DNA from: Inquilinus sp052113205
Lineage (GTDB): Bacteria > Pseudomonadota > Alphaproteobacteria > DSM-16000 > Inquilinaceae
Assembly: GCF_052113205.1 (NCBI RefSeq)
Contig: NZ_JBFRCU010000015.1
Coordinates: forward strand, 42,159-106,158
Length of the DNA: 64,000 bases
Reading direction: 5' to 3'
Below are positions 33,867-43,495 of the stretch, piece after piece (the stretch's first letter is position 1; each line of letters opens with the position of its first letter). The position numbers and the translations under genes were made by a program. The notes beneath the pieces are model-generated. The model saw only the letters and a program-made list of their open reading frames with translations. It searched no databases and was not told where the DNA came from.

Positions 33867-33895
33867 TTGACGCACCCTCTGCGACAGGGGATATC
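33867..33895 (+). promoter_or_regulatory. Possible promoter of the four-gene membrane cassette
   Basis: TTGACG (33867-33872) and, 17 bases on, GATATC (33890-33895). Only the -35 is a good match. A start near 33902 would leave a leader of about 28 bases before the first ATG (33930). Confidence 0.35.
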
Positions 33896-33929
33896 TCTGT
33901 CCATACGGTAAGCAGATTTGAGTCGGGTG

Positions 33930-35408
33930 ATGGGATCGCCACTAAAGTCGTTGACGGCTGTTCTGAATCTGGCGCCGAGCAATATTGATGCTACGACCAC
34001 GGTGTTCCCCTCGATCAGCAGCGACTCCATCGCGCGCAGGCTGGATCTCGAGGCGGAGGCGGAGCGGAGAGGCAAGGAGAACTTGCCGCAGACCGACGCC
34101 GCCGACCTGGATGTCGTGGAATCCCGAATTATCGACGAGGTCTCGGACGTCCGAAGAGTCGGATTGACTGCTTATGAAAGCGAGATGCGGGTCTATGCGG
34201 ACCGCATGAACGGCCTGGATGTCGAAGGCAAAGTCTCCGAAATCGACATCTCGATCTCGAACGGCATATCGGCGCTGCGGGAGCGGGTCCATATCGGCAC
34301 GGATCACCTGTATCTTCAGGGCGAAAGGCTGAAGCTGCTGCGGGAAGAGCTGGAGCGGTTCCGCGATCGCCATCGCCTGGACCGGACCGCCCATCTGCCG
34401 ACATCCGCCAAGCGCCACGTCATGCGGGCGATCATCTTCCTGATGCTGGCCGCGGAGTCGATCATCAATGGCAGCTTCTTCATGGAGTCGAACGAGCTCG
34501 GCCTGATCGGCGGCGTGTTCACCGCCTGTACGATCGCGGCGGTCAATATTTTCTTCTCGTTTCTGTTCGGCAGGATGACCATCCAGGTCAATCACCGGAA
34601 CCTGATCAGGAAGACGGTCGGAGCGATCATATTCCTGGCGTTCCTGGTCTTCGCGATCGGCTTCAATCTCTTCGTGGCGCATTTCCGGGAGGTCGCGGGG
34701 CTAGTCAATTGGGAGGCCGCAACCCGGCAGGCGGCCGGCCAGTTCTGGGCGGACCCGCTGGGCCTGACGATCTTCAACTCGTGGATCCTCGTCTTCGTCG
34801 GCTTCGCCTTCGCCACGGTGGCCTGGATCGAAGGCTATGGCTGGGACGACCCGTATCCCGGCTTCGGCGACGTGTGGCGGCGCTGGGAGCGTTCGATCGC
34901 CGACTACGCGCATGAGAAGGAGAGCCTGCTGGAGGAGCTCCGCGACACCAAGGACGAGGTGCTCGAAACCATCAAGGGCGCCCGCGCGGATATCGCGTCG
35001 CGGATCAGGAACTACATCCAGGCGTCCGACTACCGGGATCATCTGCGGCTCGCCCTGCCGATCTTCCTGGAGCAGACCCAGCAGGCGGCGAGCGCCCTGA
35101 TCGGGCGGTATCGGGAGACCAACACCCGGCACCGTTCCTCTCCCGCGCCGGCCTATTTCGCAAGACCCATCTCGCTGTCGAAGGTCGAGCCGGTGGCCGG
35201 CGAAGCCGAAGCGTCGACGAGGCGGGCGGAGCTGGGAAACCTCACCGAGCGGGCCGACGCCATCCTTTCGGATCGGACGGCGGAACTGCTGGCGGAGTTC
35301 GAGTCGACATTCGGCGAATATGAGCGGATCAGCCGGTTCGCCAGGGGATTGAGCGCCAGGGGACTGAATGATGGTCGCGAGACGCCGTCGCCTGCGGAAA
35401 AGACGTAG
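33930..35408 (+). CDS. Cassette gene A: four-helix membrane protein with coiled coils
   Basis: 492 residues from the ATG at 33930 (TTG 33918 is an alternative; the ribosome site is weak). An N-terminal helical region (about 35-150, ending LKLLREELERFRDRHRL) is followed by four membrane segments: about 165-185 (MRAIIFLMLAAESIINGSFF), 189-212, 229-252 and 278-300. A C-terminal helical tail (about 315-470) includes DVWRRWERSIADYAHEKESL and LEELRDTKDEVLETIKGARA. I do not recognise the family. It overlaps gene B by 41 bases. Together with the MotA/ZorA-like gene C and OmpA-domain gene D it appears to form one membrane machine; its role there is unknown. Confidence 0.8.
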   Translation: MGSPLKSLTAVLNLAPSNIDATTTVFPSISSDSIARRLDLEAEAERRGKENLPQTDAADLDVVESRIIDEVSDVRRVGLTAYESEMRVYADRMNGLDVEGKVSEIDISISNGISALRERVHIGTDHLYLQGERLKLLREELERFRDRHRLDRTAHLPTSAKRHVMRAIIFLMLAAESIINGSFFMESNELGLIGGVFTACTIAAVNIFFSFLFGRMTIQVNHRNLIRKTVGAIIFLAFLVFAIGFNLFVAHFREVAGLVNWEAATRQAAGQFWADPLGLTIFNSWILVFVGFAFATVAWIEGYGWDDPYPGFGDVWRRWERSIADYAHEKESLLEELRDTKDEVLETIKGARADIASRIRNYIQASDYRDHLRLALPIFLEQTQQAASALIGRYRETNTRHRSSPAPAYFARPISLSKVEPVAGEAEASTRRAELGNLTERADAILSDRTAELLAEFESTFGEYERISRFARGLSARGLNDGRETPSPAEKT

Positions 35409-36204
35409 CGGATCGGAATCCGAGGGCCTCTGGAAGGCCGGCCTGATCGCGGCGGTGGCTTGCGCCCTGTTCGCCGGCGGCGCCTGGATCTACATGGCGG
35501 CGGCCAGCGCCAACCCGAAGATCGACCCGGTGACGCTCTGCCCGGCCGAAGGGCCGACCGGGGTGGCGGCGGTCCTCATCGACACGACCGATACGCTCTC
35601 GCCGGTGCAGCGCCTCGATGTCCTCAACAAGCTGCGCGGCCTTCGCGAGGAGCTGCCGCGCGGCTGGCTGGTCGCGATCTATCCCGTCAAATCGACGCCG
35701 GAGCAGCCGCCCCGGGCATCGCTGTCACTGTGCAATCCCGGCCGGGGCGAGGGGCTCAGCCAGCTGACATCGAACCCCGCCCTGGTGGAGAAACGGTGGC
35801 GGGAGGCCTTCGATACGCCCCTTCAGGACCTTCTTGGCAGCCTGGTCGCAGCCGGGCAGGGAACGTCGTCGCCGATCATGGAGACGATCCAGTCGGTCGC
35901 CGTCACCGAGTTCGGGGATCCCGACAAGAAGCCGCTGCCGAAGCGGCTCGTCCTGGTCTCCGACATGCTCCAGTACAGCCAGAAGCTGTCCCAATACAAC
36001 AGCGCCAAAGCCTTCGGCGATTTTGCCAGGACGGATGCCTATCGATCGCTGAAGAGCGATCTCAGGGACGTCGATGTGGAGATTCTGTACGTCAGCCGGG
36101 CGAACCAGGAGCGGCGCCAGAACGCGGATCACATCGCGTTCTGGACGGATTTCTTCGCCGATGAAGGCGCCAGCATATCGAGGATCGTGAGGATATTCGG
36201 ATGA
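35368..36204 (+). CDS. Cassette gene B: membrane-anchored protein with VWA-like domain
   Basis: 278 residues. AGGGG before the ATG at 35368 supports this start, inside the end of gene A. An Arg/Lys-rich cytoplasmic tail and one membrane helix (about 22-46, AGLIAAVACALFAGGAWIYM) precede a periplasmic domain. The strand AAVLIDTTDTLSPVQR has a DxTxxLS pattern reminiscent of a MIDAS site, and LVLVSDMLQYSQKLSQY matches the second strand of VWA folds. The VWA assignment is tentative. The stop overlaps the gene C start by 4 bases (ATGA), so B and C are translationally coupled. Confidence 0.78.
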   Translation: MMVARRRRLRKRRSGSESEGLWKAGLIAAVACALFAGGAWIYMAAASANPKIDPVTLCPAEGPTGVAAVLIDTTDTLSPVQRLDVLNKLRGLREELPRGWLVAIYPVKSTPEQPPRASLSLCNPGRGEGLSQLTSNPALVEKRWREAFDTPLQDLLGSLVAAGQGTSSPIMETIQSVAVTEFGDPDKKPLPKRLVLVSDMLQYSQKLSQYNSAKAFGDFARTDAYRSLKSDLRDVDVEILYVSRANQERRQNADHIAFWTDFFADEGASISRIVRIFG

Positions 36205-37301
36205 CCTACGGCTCGCCCGCGCCGCGTCGTGCGTTCCAGCACCAGGTCTCCGCCGCGGCCGACAAGTTCCTGTTCGCGGCTGCGTTTGCCTTGGGCGCCG
36301 GCCTCATCGTCGGCCTCAAGATCTACGATGCGAAGCAATGGGTGATCAGCCTGTGCATCGCGACATGCATGATCGGCTACGTCGTGATCTGCCTGGGCGT
36401 CCAGATCGCCCAGATCCGCGAAGATATCGTCGCCGACAATGTCTATTATCTGGGCTTTCTCTACACCCTGACCAGCCTGGGAATGGCGCTGTATCAGGTG
36501 GCGTCCGTCCAGGACGACCGGCTGATCGAGAATCTGCTGTCGAATTTCGGGATCGCCCTGCTGTCGACGATCCTGGGGATCTTCCTCCGGGTCATGGTCA
36601 GTCAGATCCGGCGCGATCCGGTGGAGGTCGAGCGCGAGGCCCGCCTCGAATTGGTCGAGGCGGCGTCCATGCTCAAGGGCGAGCTTCGGGGAATCATCGT
36701 TCAGTTGAACGACTTCCGGACCGAGATGACCCAGATCCTCCGGGAAGGGGCCGAGCTCACGCTCAAGCAGCAGGGCGAGGCGCTGGAGCGCTATGGCGAG
36801 ACGCTCGGACAGGAAATCCTGTCCATTGCGGAACGCGTGTCAGTTGATCTGGCGGTCCCGCTCGCGACCGGGGGGCAGGAGATCGGGCGGGCGACGGAGG
36901 CGCTGCGGTCCCGCGCCGATGAGCTGGCCCAGCAGCTGTCCGCATCTGCCGGCGAGCTGAAGAAGGCTGCCGGCTCGTTCACCAAGACGCTGGACGATTC
37001 GGCACGGCGCGCCGGCGCCTTGGCCGGGCGCTTCGCCGACGAGACCGGCCGCGTGCACGCCCAGGCGTTCGACCTGTCCGGCACCCTCGTCACCCAGCTC
37101 TCGCTGCTGCGGACCGATCTGGGGCGGCTGCGCGACACCATGGTCCAGCATTCCGAGGCGATGAGCGCGGCCCGCGCCGCCGGGCGCGAGGATGCGACGG
37201 CGATGGCGCAGGCGCTCCGCGAGCTCGGTGGCCGGATCGACCGGGGAGCGGATGCGGAGGGTGAGCCGGCGCCGCCGCGGAACTGGTGGTCGCGCTCATG
37301 A
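36201..37301 (+). CDS. Cassette gene C: MotA/ZorA-like channel subunit with long coiled-coil tail
   Basis: 366 residues. Four membrane helices: about 22-40, 46-70, 81-101 and 111-135. The last two read YLGFLYTLTSLGMALYQ and NFGIALLSTILGIFLRVMV. These resemble the pore helices of the MotA/ExbB/TolQ/ZorA superfamily, with polar Thr/Ser (T89, T91, S92; S122, T123) where ion-channel subunits carry them. Residues ~140-345 are one long predicted coiled coil (ELKKAAGSFTKTLDDSARRA), like the cytoplasmic tail of ZorA. By likeness it would form the stator ring around gene D. Overlaps of 4 bases couple it to both neighbours. Homology is judged by eye. Confidence 0.78.
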   Translation: MTYGSPAPRRAFQHQVSAAADKFLFAAAFALGAGLIVGLKIYDAKQWVISLCIATCMIGYVVICLGVQIAQIREDIVADNVYYLGFLYTLTSLGMALYQVASVQDDRLIENLLSNFGIALLSTILGIFLRVMVSQIRRDPVEVEREARLELVEAASMLKGELRGIIVQLNDFRTEMTQILREGAELTLKQQGEALERYGETLGQEILSIAERVSVDLAVPLATGGQEIGRATEALRSRADELAQQLSASAGELKKAAGSFTKTLDDSARRAGALAGRFADETGRVHAQAFDLSGTLVTQLSLLRTDLGRLRDTMVQHSEAMSAARAAGREDATAMAQALRELGGRIDRGADAEGEPAPPRNWWSRS

Positions 37302-38329
37302 TCTATGATCAGCCGAAGCCGAGCCTGCCGCTTTCGGATCGGCGGTCCTATCGCCGCGGCGTGATCCTCGGCCTGACCGTGGCCGAGTTCTTCCTGCTGC
37401 TGTCCTTCGTGCTGGTTCTGTCCCTGGCGCTGCTGCTGGCCCGCCAGTCCGGCGACCGGGCCGCGCTGCGGCAGGTCCAGCAATTGCTGGTCGACGCCGG
37501 GTCGCGGGACAGCGTGCGAGTCGTCCTCGACCGCATCGCCGGTCTCGAACAGGTCGTCCGCAGCCGGGACGAGAGGATCGCGGCGCTGCTGGCGGAGAAG
37601 GAGGAGGCGCGTCCGATCCTGGAGGCGACGGCCGGGATGGACCGGAAGGAGATCGACAACTTCATCGAGCTGGTGCGGGGGATCGCGGCGAAGAAGCGGA
37701 ACGGCGAGATCACCGCCGAGGACATCGCCAGGATCGCCAGGAACGCGGATCTGGTCGAGACGGTCCGCGGCATCACCGAGTCCTGGGAGGATTCGAATCG
37801 CAGGATCGGCCAGGCGCTGAAGGGGGAGTTCGGCAAGGACCTGTCGCGCTGGAACGCGGAGATCGACGATGACGGGTCCGTGTTCCGCTTCCTGGCCCCC
37901 GATGTGCTGTTCGACCAGGGCCGCGCCAGCCTGACGCCGGCGTTCAAGGGAACGCTCGCGGATTTCTGCCCCCGGTTCCTGCACCTGCTGAACGATCGCC
38001 GTGACACGATCGCGGAGATCCGGATCGAGGGGCATACCTCGTCGGAATGGCGCCAGAGCACCCCCGCGAGGGAGGCCTATTTCCTCAATATGGGGCTGTC
38101 GCAGGAGCGGACGCGATCGGTGCTGGAATACTGCCTGGGGCTGGGCGATGTCGCACCGGTTGAATCCTGGGCGCGGCATACGCTCGTCGCGGTCGGCATG
38201 TCCTCGAGCCGCCCGGTGCTGGACGGCAGCGGCGCCGAGGAGCCCGACCGGTCGCGCCGGGTGGAGTTCCGTGTCGTCAGCGACGCGGAGTCCCGCATCG
38301 GCGAGATCGCCCAGCAACTGTCCAAATAG
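37298..38329 (+). CDS. Cassette gene D: MotB/ZorB-like OmpA-domain protein
   Basis: 343 residues; ATG 37298 overlaps the gene C stop by 4 bases. A short basic N-terminus leads into one membrane helix (about 21-48) reading ILGLTVAEFFLLLSFVLVLS. Glu30 takes the place of the proton-binding Asp of MotB/ExbD/ZorB. A helical linker (about 55-180) is followed by an OmpA/MotB peptidoglycan-binding domain (about 200-330: DVLFDQGRASLTPAFKG, IRIEGHTSSEWR, LSQERTRSVLEYCL, RSRRVEFRV). It is predicted to be the ion-carrying, wall-anchoring partner of gene C. It ends the operon; no T-tract terminator is evident downstream. Confidence 0.85.
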   Translation: MIYDQPKPSLPLSDRRSYRRGVILGLTVAEFFLLLSFVLVLSLALLLARQSGDRAALRQVQQLLVDAGSRDSVRVVLDRIAGLEQVVRSRDERIAALLAEKEEARPILEATAGMDRKEIDNFIELVRGIAAKKRNGEITAEDIARIARNADLVETVRGITESWEDSNRRIGQALKGEFGKDLSRWNAEIDDDGSVFRFLAPDVLFDQGRASLTPAFKGTLADFCPRFLHLLNDRRDTIAEIRIEGHTSSEWRQSTPAREAYFLNMGLSQERTRSVLEYCLGLGDVAPVESWARHTLVAVGMSSSRPVLDGSGAEEPDRSRRVEFRVVSDAESRIGEIAQQLSK

Positions 38330-38530
38330 CCGGATCAGGGCGGTTGATTGTCCCGCCCGGGCCGCTATCCTGGTGAGGCCTGCGCCCGACTGGGGGGAGC
38401 GTTGCCGAAACGGCGCCTCTCATCCCGGGGCCTGCCCCTAGTCTGGATAACCTTTCTCGAGAGCCATGGCCGACGCCTCGCCATCGAGCGTGACGCCTTG
38501 GCTCCTTCCGCAGCGATCGAGGCTCCGCCG

Positions 38531-40888
38531 ATGAACGACGTCTTCAAGGCCGAGGATTCCGCCGCCCTGCAATTCGGCATCGGCCAGCCCGTGTCCCGGA
38601 TGGAGGACCCGGTCCTGCTGCGCGGCGAGGGCCGCTACACCGACGATGTCAGCCTGCCCGGCCAGGCCTATGCCGCCTTCGTGCGCAGCCCCCACGCCCA
38701 TGGCGTCATCGCCGGCATCGATGCCGAGGCGGCCCGCGCCATGCCGGGCGTGCTGGCGGTCTACACCGCTTCCGACCTCGCGCCGATGGGCTACGGCCCG
38801 CTGAAATGCGTGATTGCGTTCCAGCACCGGGACGGCAAGCCGATGACGACGCCGCTGCGCCACGCTTTGGCTGAGGACAAGGTGCGCTTCGTCGGCGACC
38901 CGGTCGCGGTGGTGATCGCCGAGACCGCGCATCAGGCCCGCGACGCTGCCGAGGCCGTCGCGCTCGACATCGACCCGCTGCCGGCGGTGACGCGGGTTGC
39001 CGAGGCAGTCGCCCCCGGCGCGCCGGTGCTCTATGCCGATGCGCCCGGCAACCTGGTGCTCGACTATCATTTCGGCGACGCCGACAAGGTCGCCGAGGCC
39101 TTCGCCAAGGCGGCCCATGTCACCCGGCTGGAGATCCTCAACAACCGCGTCGTCGTCAACGCCATGGAGCCGCGCGCGGCCGTGGTCGCTTTCGATTCCG
39201 AAACCGGCCGCTTCACCGTCCATGCGCCGAGCCAGGGCGTGTTCGGCAAGCGCAACAACCTGGCCGAGGCGATGGGCCTGCCGCCCGACCGGATCCACCT
39301 GATCACCGGCCATGTCGGCGGCTCCTTCGGCATGAAGGGCGCGGTGTTCCCGGAATATATCTGCCTGCTGCACGCCGCCCGCGAGCTCGGCCGGCCGGTG
39401 AAATGGACCGATCAGCGCTCCGACAGCTTCGTCTCCGACCATCACGGCCGCGACATGGAGGTGGTGGGCGAACTGGCGCTCGACGCCGAGGGCCGCTTCC
39501 TCGCCACCCGCTTCACCGGCTACGGCAATCTGGGGGGCTATGTCTCCCAGGTCGGACCGATGATGACCACGCTCAACATCGCCAAGAATTCGATCGGCAT
39601 GTACCGCACGCCGCTGGTCGAGGTGAACACGGTCTGCGCCGTCACCAACACCGTGCCGATCGGCGCCTATCGCGGCGCCGGGCGGCCGGAGGGCAACTAT
39701 TACATGGAGCGGCTGATCGATGCCGCCGCCGCCGAGCTCGGCCTCGACCGGGTCGAGCTGCGCCGCCGCAACATGGTGGCGCCGGACCAGCTGCCCTGGA
39801 AGACGCCGGCAGGGACGGCCTATGACAGCGGCGACTTCCCGGGTCTGCTCGCCCGCGCCGTCGTGGCCGCGGACTGGGACGGCTTCGCCGCCCGGCGGGA
39901 GGAGAGCGCCGCCCGCGGCAAGCTGCGCGGCCGCGGCATCGGCTGCTATCTCGAGGTCACGGCGCCGCCCACCAACGAGATGGGCGGCCTGCATTTCGAG
40001 CCGGACGGCACGGTCACCATCGTCACCGGCACGCTCGACTATGGCCAGGGTCACTGGACGCCCTTCGCCCAGGTGCTGCATTCCAAGCTCGGCATCCCGC
40101 TGGACCGCATCCGCCTGGTCCAGGGCGACAGCGACCGGCTGATCGCGGGCGGCGGCACCGGCGGCTCGAAATCGATCATGGCCAGCGGCGCCGCGATCCT
40201 GGAGGCGGGCGAGCTGGTGATCGAGAAGGGCCGGCAGATCGCCGGCCACCTGCTGGAGGCCGGCGCCTTCGACGTCGAGTTCCGCGACGGCCGCTTCACC
40301 GTGGCCGGGACCGACCGCGGCATCGGCCTGATGGAGCTGGCCGGCCGGCTGGCCGCGGGGCTGCAATTGCCGCCCGATGTGCCGGATACGCTCGACGTCG
40401 ACCACGTCTTCAAGCAGGCGCCGTCGGCCTATCCGAATGGCTGCCATATCGCCGAGGTCGAGATCGACCCGGACACCGGCACCACTTCGGTGGTGCGCTA
40501 TGTCATGGTCAACGACTTCGGCACGGTGGTGAACCCGCTGCTGGTCGAGGGCCAGCTGCATGGCGGCGTCATGCAGGGCGTCGGCCAGGCGCTGATGGAG
40601 CGCACGGTCTATGACGGCGAGGGCCAGCTGACCACCGGCTCGTTCGTCGACTACCAGATGCCGCGCGCCGCCGACGCCCCGCCGGTCTTCACCTTCGAGA
40701 GCCGGCCGCAGCCCACGGCGACCAACCCGCTGGGCGCCAAGGGCTGCGGCGAGGCCGGCTGCGCCGGGTCGCTACCGGCGGTGATGAACGCCGTGGTCGA
40801 CGCGCTGTCGGGCCTGGGCATCCGCCACATCGACATGCCGGCGACACCGCTGGCGATCTGGCAGCGGATCGCGGCAGGGCAGGGGTGA
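38531..40888 (+). CDS. Molybdenum hydroxylase large (molybdopterin) subunit, xanthine dehydrogenase family
   Basis: 785 residues from ATG 38531. The N-terminal aldehyde oxidase a/b hammerhead begins IGQPVSRMEDPVLLRGEGRY. The Mo-cofactor domains show the GGSFGMKG loop, the active-site AYRGAGRPEGNYYMERLID and the catalytic-Glu loop ending GAKGCGEAGCAGS. The AYRGAGR loop, rather than AYRCSFR, excludes a true form I CO dehydrogenase. The enzyme hydroxylates an aldehyde or N-heterocycle. The usual FAD and 2Fe-2S subunits are not adjacent. It overlaps or abuts a flavin-reductase-like gene, which may supply electrons or be unrelated. Confidence 0.92.
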   Translation: MNDVFKAEDSAALQFGIGQPVSRMEDPVLLRGEGRYTDDVSLPGQAYAAFVRSPHAHGVIAGIDAEAARAMPGVLAVYTASDLAPMGYGPLKCVIAFQHRDGKPMTTPLRHALAEDKVRFVGDPVAVVIAETAHQARDAAEAVALDIDPLPAVTRVAEAVAPGAPVLYADAPGNLVLDYHFGDADKVAEAFAKAAHVTRLEILNNRVVVNAMEPRAAVVAFDSETGRFTVHAPSQGVFGKRNNLAEAMGLPPDRIHLITGHVGGSFGMKGAVFPEYICLLHAARELGRPVKWTDQRSDSFVSDHHGRDMEVVGELALDAEGRFLATRFTGYGNLGGYVSQVGPMMTTLNIAKNSIGMYRTPLVEVNTVCAVTNTVPIGAYRGAGRPEGNYYMERLIDAAAAELGLDRVELRRRNMVAPDQLPWKTPAGTAYDSGDFPGLLARAVVAADWDGFAARREESAARGKLRGRGIGCYLEVTAPPTNEMGGLHFEPDGTVTIVTGTLDYGQGHWTPFAQVLHSKLGIPLDRIRLVQGDSDRLIAGGGTGGSKSIMASGAAILEAGELVIEKGRQIAGHLLEAGAFDVEFRDGRFTVAGTDRGIGLMELAGRLAAGLQLPPDVPDTLDVDHVFKQAPSAYPNGCHIAEVEIDPDTGTTSVVRYVMVNDFGTVVNPLLVEGQLHGGVMQGVGQALMERTVYDGEGQLTTGSFVDYQMPRAADAPPVFTFESRPQPTATNPLGAKGCGEAGCAGSLPAVMNAVVDALSGLGIRHIDMPATPLAIWQRIAAGQG

Positions 40889-40896
40889 TCCGGCGC

Positions 40897-41472
40897 ATGG
40901 ACCCGCACATTGCTCCCGTCGCCCTCGACAAGGCGTCCAGGCTGATCAACCACGGCCCCACGGTGCTGGTCTCCGCCCGCTCCGGCGGCGTGGACAATGT
41001 GATGGCGGCGGCCTGGGCCTGCGCGCTCGACTTCGCGCCGCCCAAGCTGACTGTGGTGCTGGACAAGATCGCCCGGACGCGGGTGCTGGTCGAGGAAAGC
41101 GGCGTCTTCGTCATCCAGGTCCCGACCGCCACCCAGCTCGAGCTGACGCGTGCAGTCGGCACCCGGAGCCTGGCCGCCGAGCCGGACAAGCTGGATCGCG
41201 TCGGCGTCGAGCTGTTCCAGTTCGCCGGCCATGATCTCCCCTTCGTCGCGGGGTGCTCGGCGTGGCTGGCGTGCCGGCTGATTCCAGAGCCGCACATCCA
41301 GCAGGCCTACGACCTGTTCATCGGCGAGGTCGTCGTCGCCTGGGCCGACACCCGCGTGTTCCGCGACGGCCGATGGCACTTCGAGACCGCCGGACCGGAA
41401 TGGCGCAGCCTGCACCATGTTTCCGGCGGCCACTTCTACGCCATCGGCGAGGCTCTGGCCGCCCAGGCCTAG
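40897..41472 (+). CDS. Flavin reductase-like domain protein
   Basis: 191 residues from the ATG at 40897 (a GTG at 40885 overlapping the previous stop is also possible). The fold markers are the N-terminal PTVLVSARSGGVDNVMAAAW, the PPKLTVVLDKIARTRVLVEE strand and GVFVIQVPTATQ, as in FMN-binding split-barrel flavin reductases. It is co-directional and nearly overlapping with the molybdenum hydroxylase gene, so a linked redox role is likely. It is convergent with tctA, 2 bases apart. Confidence 0.88.
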   Translation: MDPHIAPVALDKASRLINHGPTVLVSARSGGVDNVMAAAWACALDFAPPKLTVVLDKIARTRVLVEESGVFVIQVPTATQLELTRAVGTRSLAAEPDKLDRVGVELFQFAGHDLPFVAGCSAWLACRLIPEPHIQQAYDLFIGEVVVAWADTRVFRDGRWHFETAGPEWRSLHHVSGGHFYAIGEALAAQA

Positions 41473-41474
41473 GC

Positions 41475-42992
<1,518 letters not shown>

Positions 42993-43006
42993 GCGTCAGG
43001 TCCCGA

Positions 43007-43495
43007 TCACGAGAACAGCTTTTCCAGCGGACCCGCCGGCAGGGTCAGGTCCAGCCCGGTGCTGAAGATGAACCAGACCACGAAGGCGAAGACGACGCCG
43101 ATCGGGATGGTCTGCCACAGCGGGCCGCGGCCGAACGCCTTCACCGTCGCGGCGAACAGCAGGCCGGTGGCGATCGAGAAGCCGGCCGTGTTCAGCAGCA
43201 GCATCTGCGCGGCCAGGCCGCCGACGATCCAGAGGATCGGCGGCAGGTCGTCCTTCTCGCGCGGCGGCGGGTCGCCGCGCCAGGCGGCGACCGCCGTCCA
43301 CGCCGCCATGATCAGCAGCAGGCCGCCGATCAGGCGGGGGAAGATCGCGGGCCCGAACCGGGCCGCGAACCCCTTCACATTGAGCAGGCTGGCGTCCCAG
43401 AACAACACCGCGGCGGCGACAGCCAGGGCCGCGGCGATCCCCAGGACCGGCCAGTCCGGCCGACGCCGCGCGGGCTGCTCCGGGGCGGCGCTCAT
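43007..43495 (-). CDS. tctB: Tripartite tricarboxylate transporter small permease TctB
   Basis: 162 residues with four hydrophobic segments (VLGIAAALAVAAAVLFWDAS, FPRLIGGLLLIMAAWTAVAA, and two at the C-terminus). Size and helix pattern fit TctB, which pairs with TctA in the membrane. The ATG at 43495 overlaps the tctC stop by 4 bases (ATGA). Confidence 0.93.
   Translation of the reverse strand: MSAAPEQPARRRPDWPVLGIAAALAVAAAVLFWDASLLNVKGFAARFGPAIFPRLIGGLLLIMAAWTAVAAWRGDPPPREKDDLPPILWIVGGLAAQMLLLNTAGFSIATGLLFAATVKAFGRGPLWQTIPIGVVFAFVVWFIFSTGLDLTLPAGPLEKLFS

Noticed and set aside
33930..38329. Canonical Zorya defence system
   Set aside because: Only ZorA/ZorB-like parts are present. No ZorC, ZorD helicase or ZorE nuclease-like gene is adjacent, so the name cannot be applied.
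28775..38329. Prophage or integrative element
   Set aside because: No integrase, capsid, terminase or tRNA attachment site is seen. Composition shift and pseudogenes alone do not prove an element.
38438..40561. 707-codon open frame antisense to the molybdenum hydroxylase gene
   Set aside because: Composition (His, Arg, Gly, Asp without motifs) and full overlap with a well-conserved gene mark it as a shadow.
38531..40888. Form I carbon monoxide dehydrogenase CoxL
   Set aside because: The active-site loop is AYRGAGR rather than AYRCSFR, and coxM/coxS are absent.
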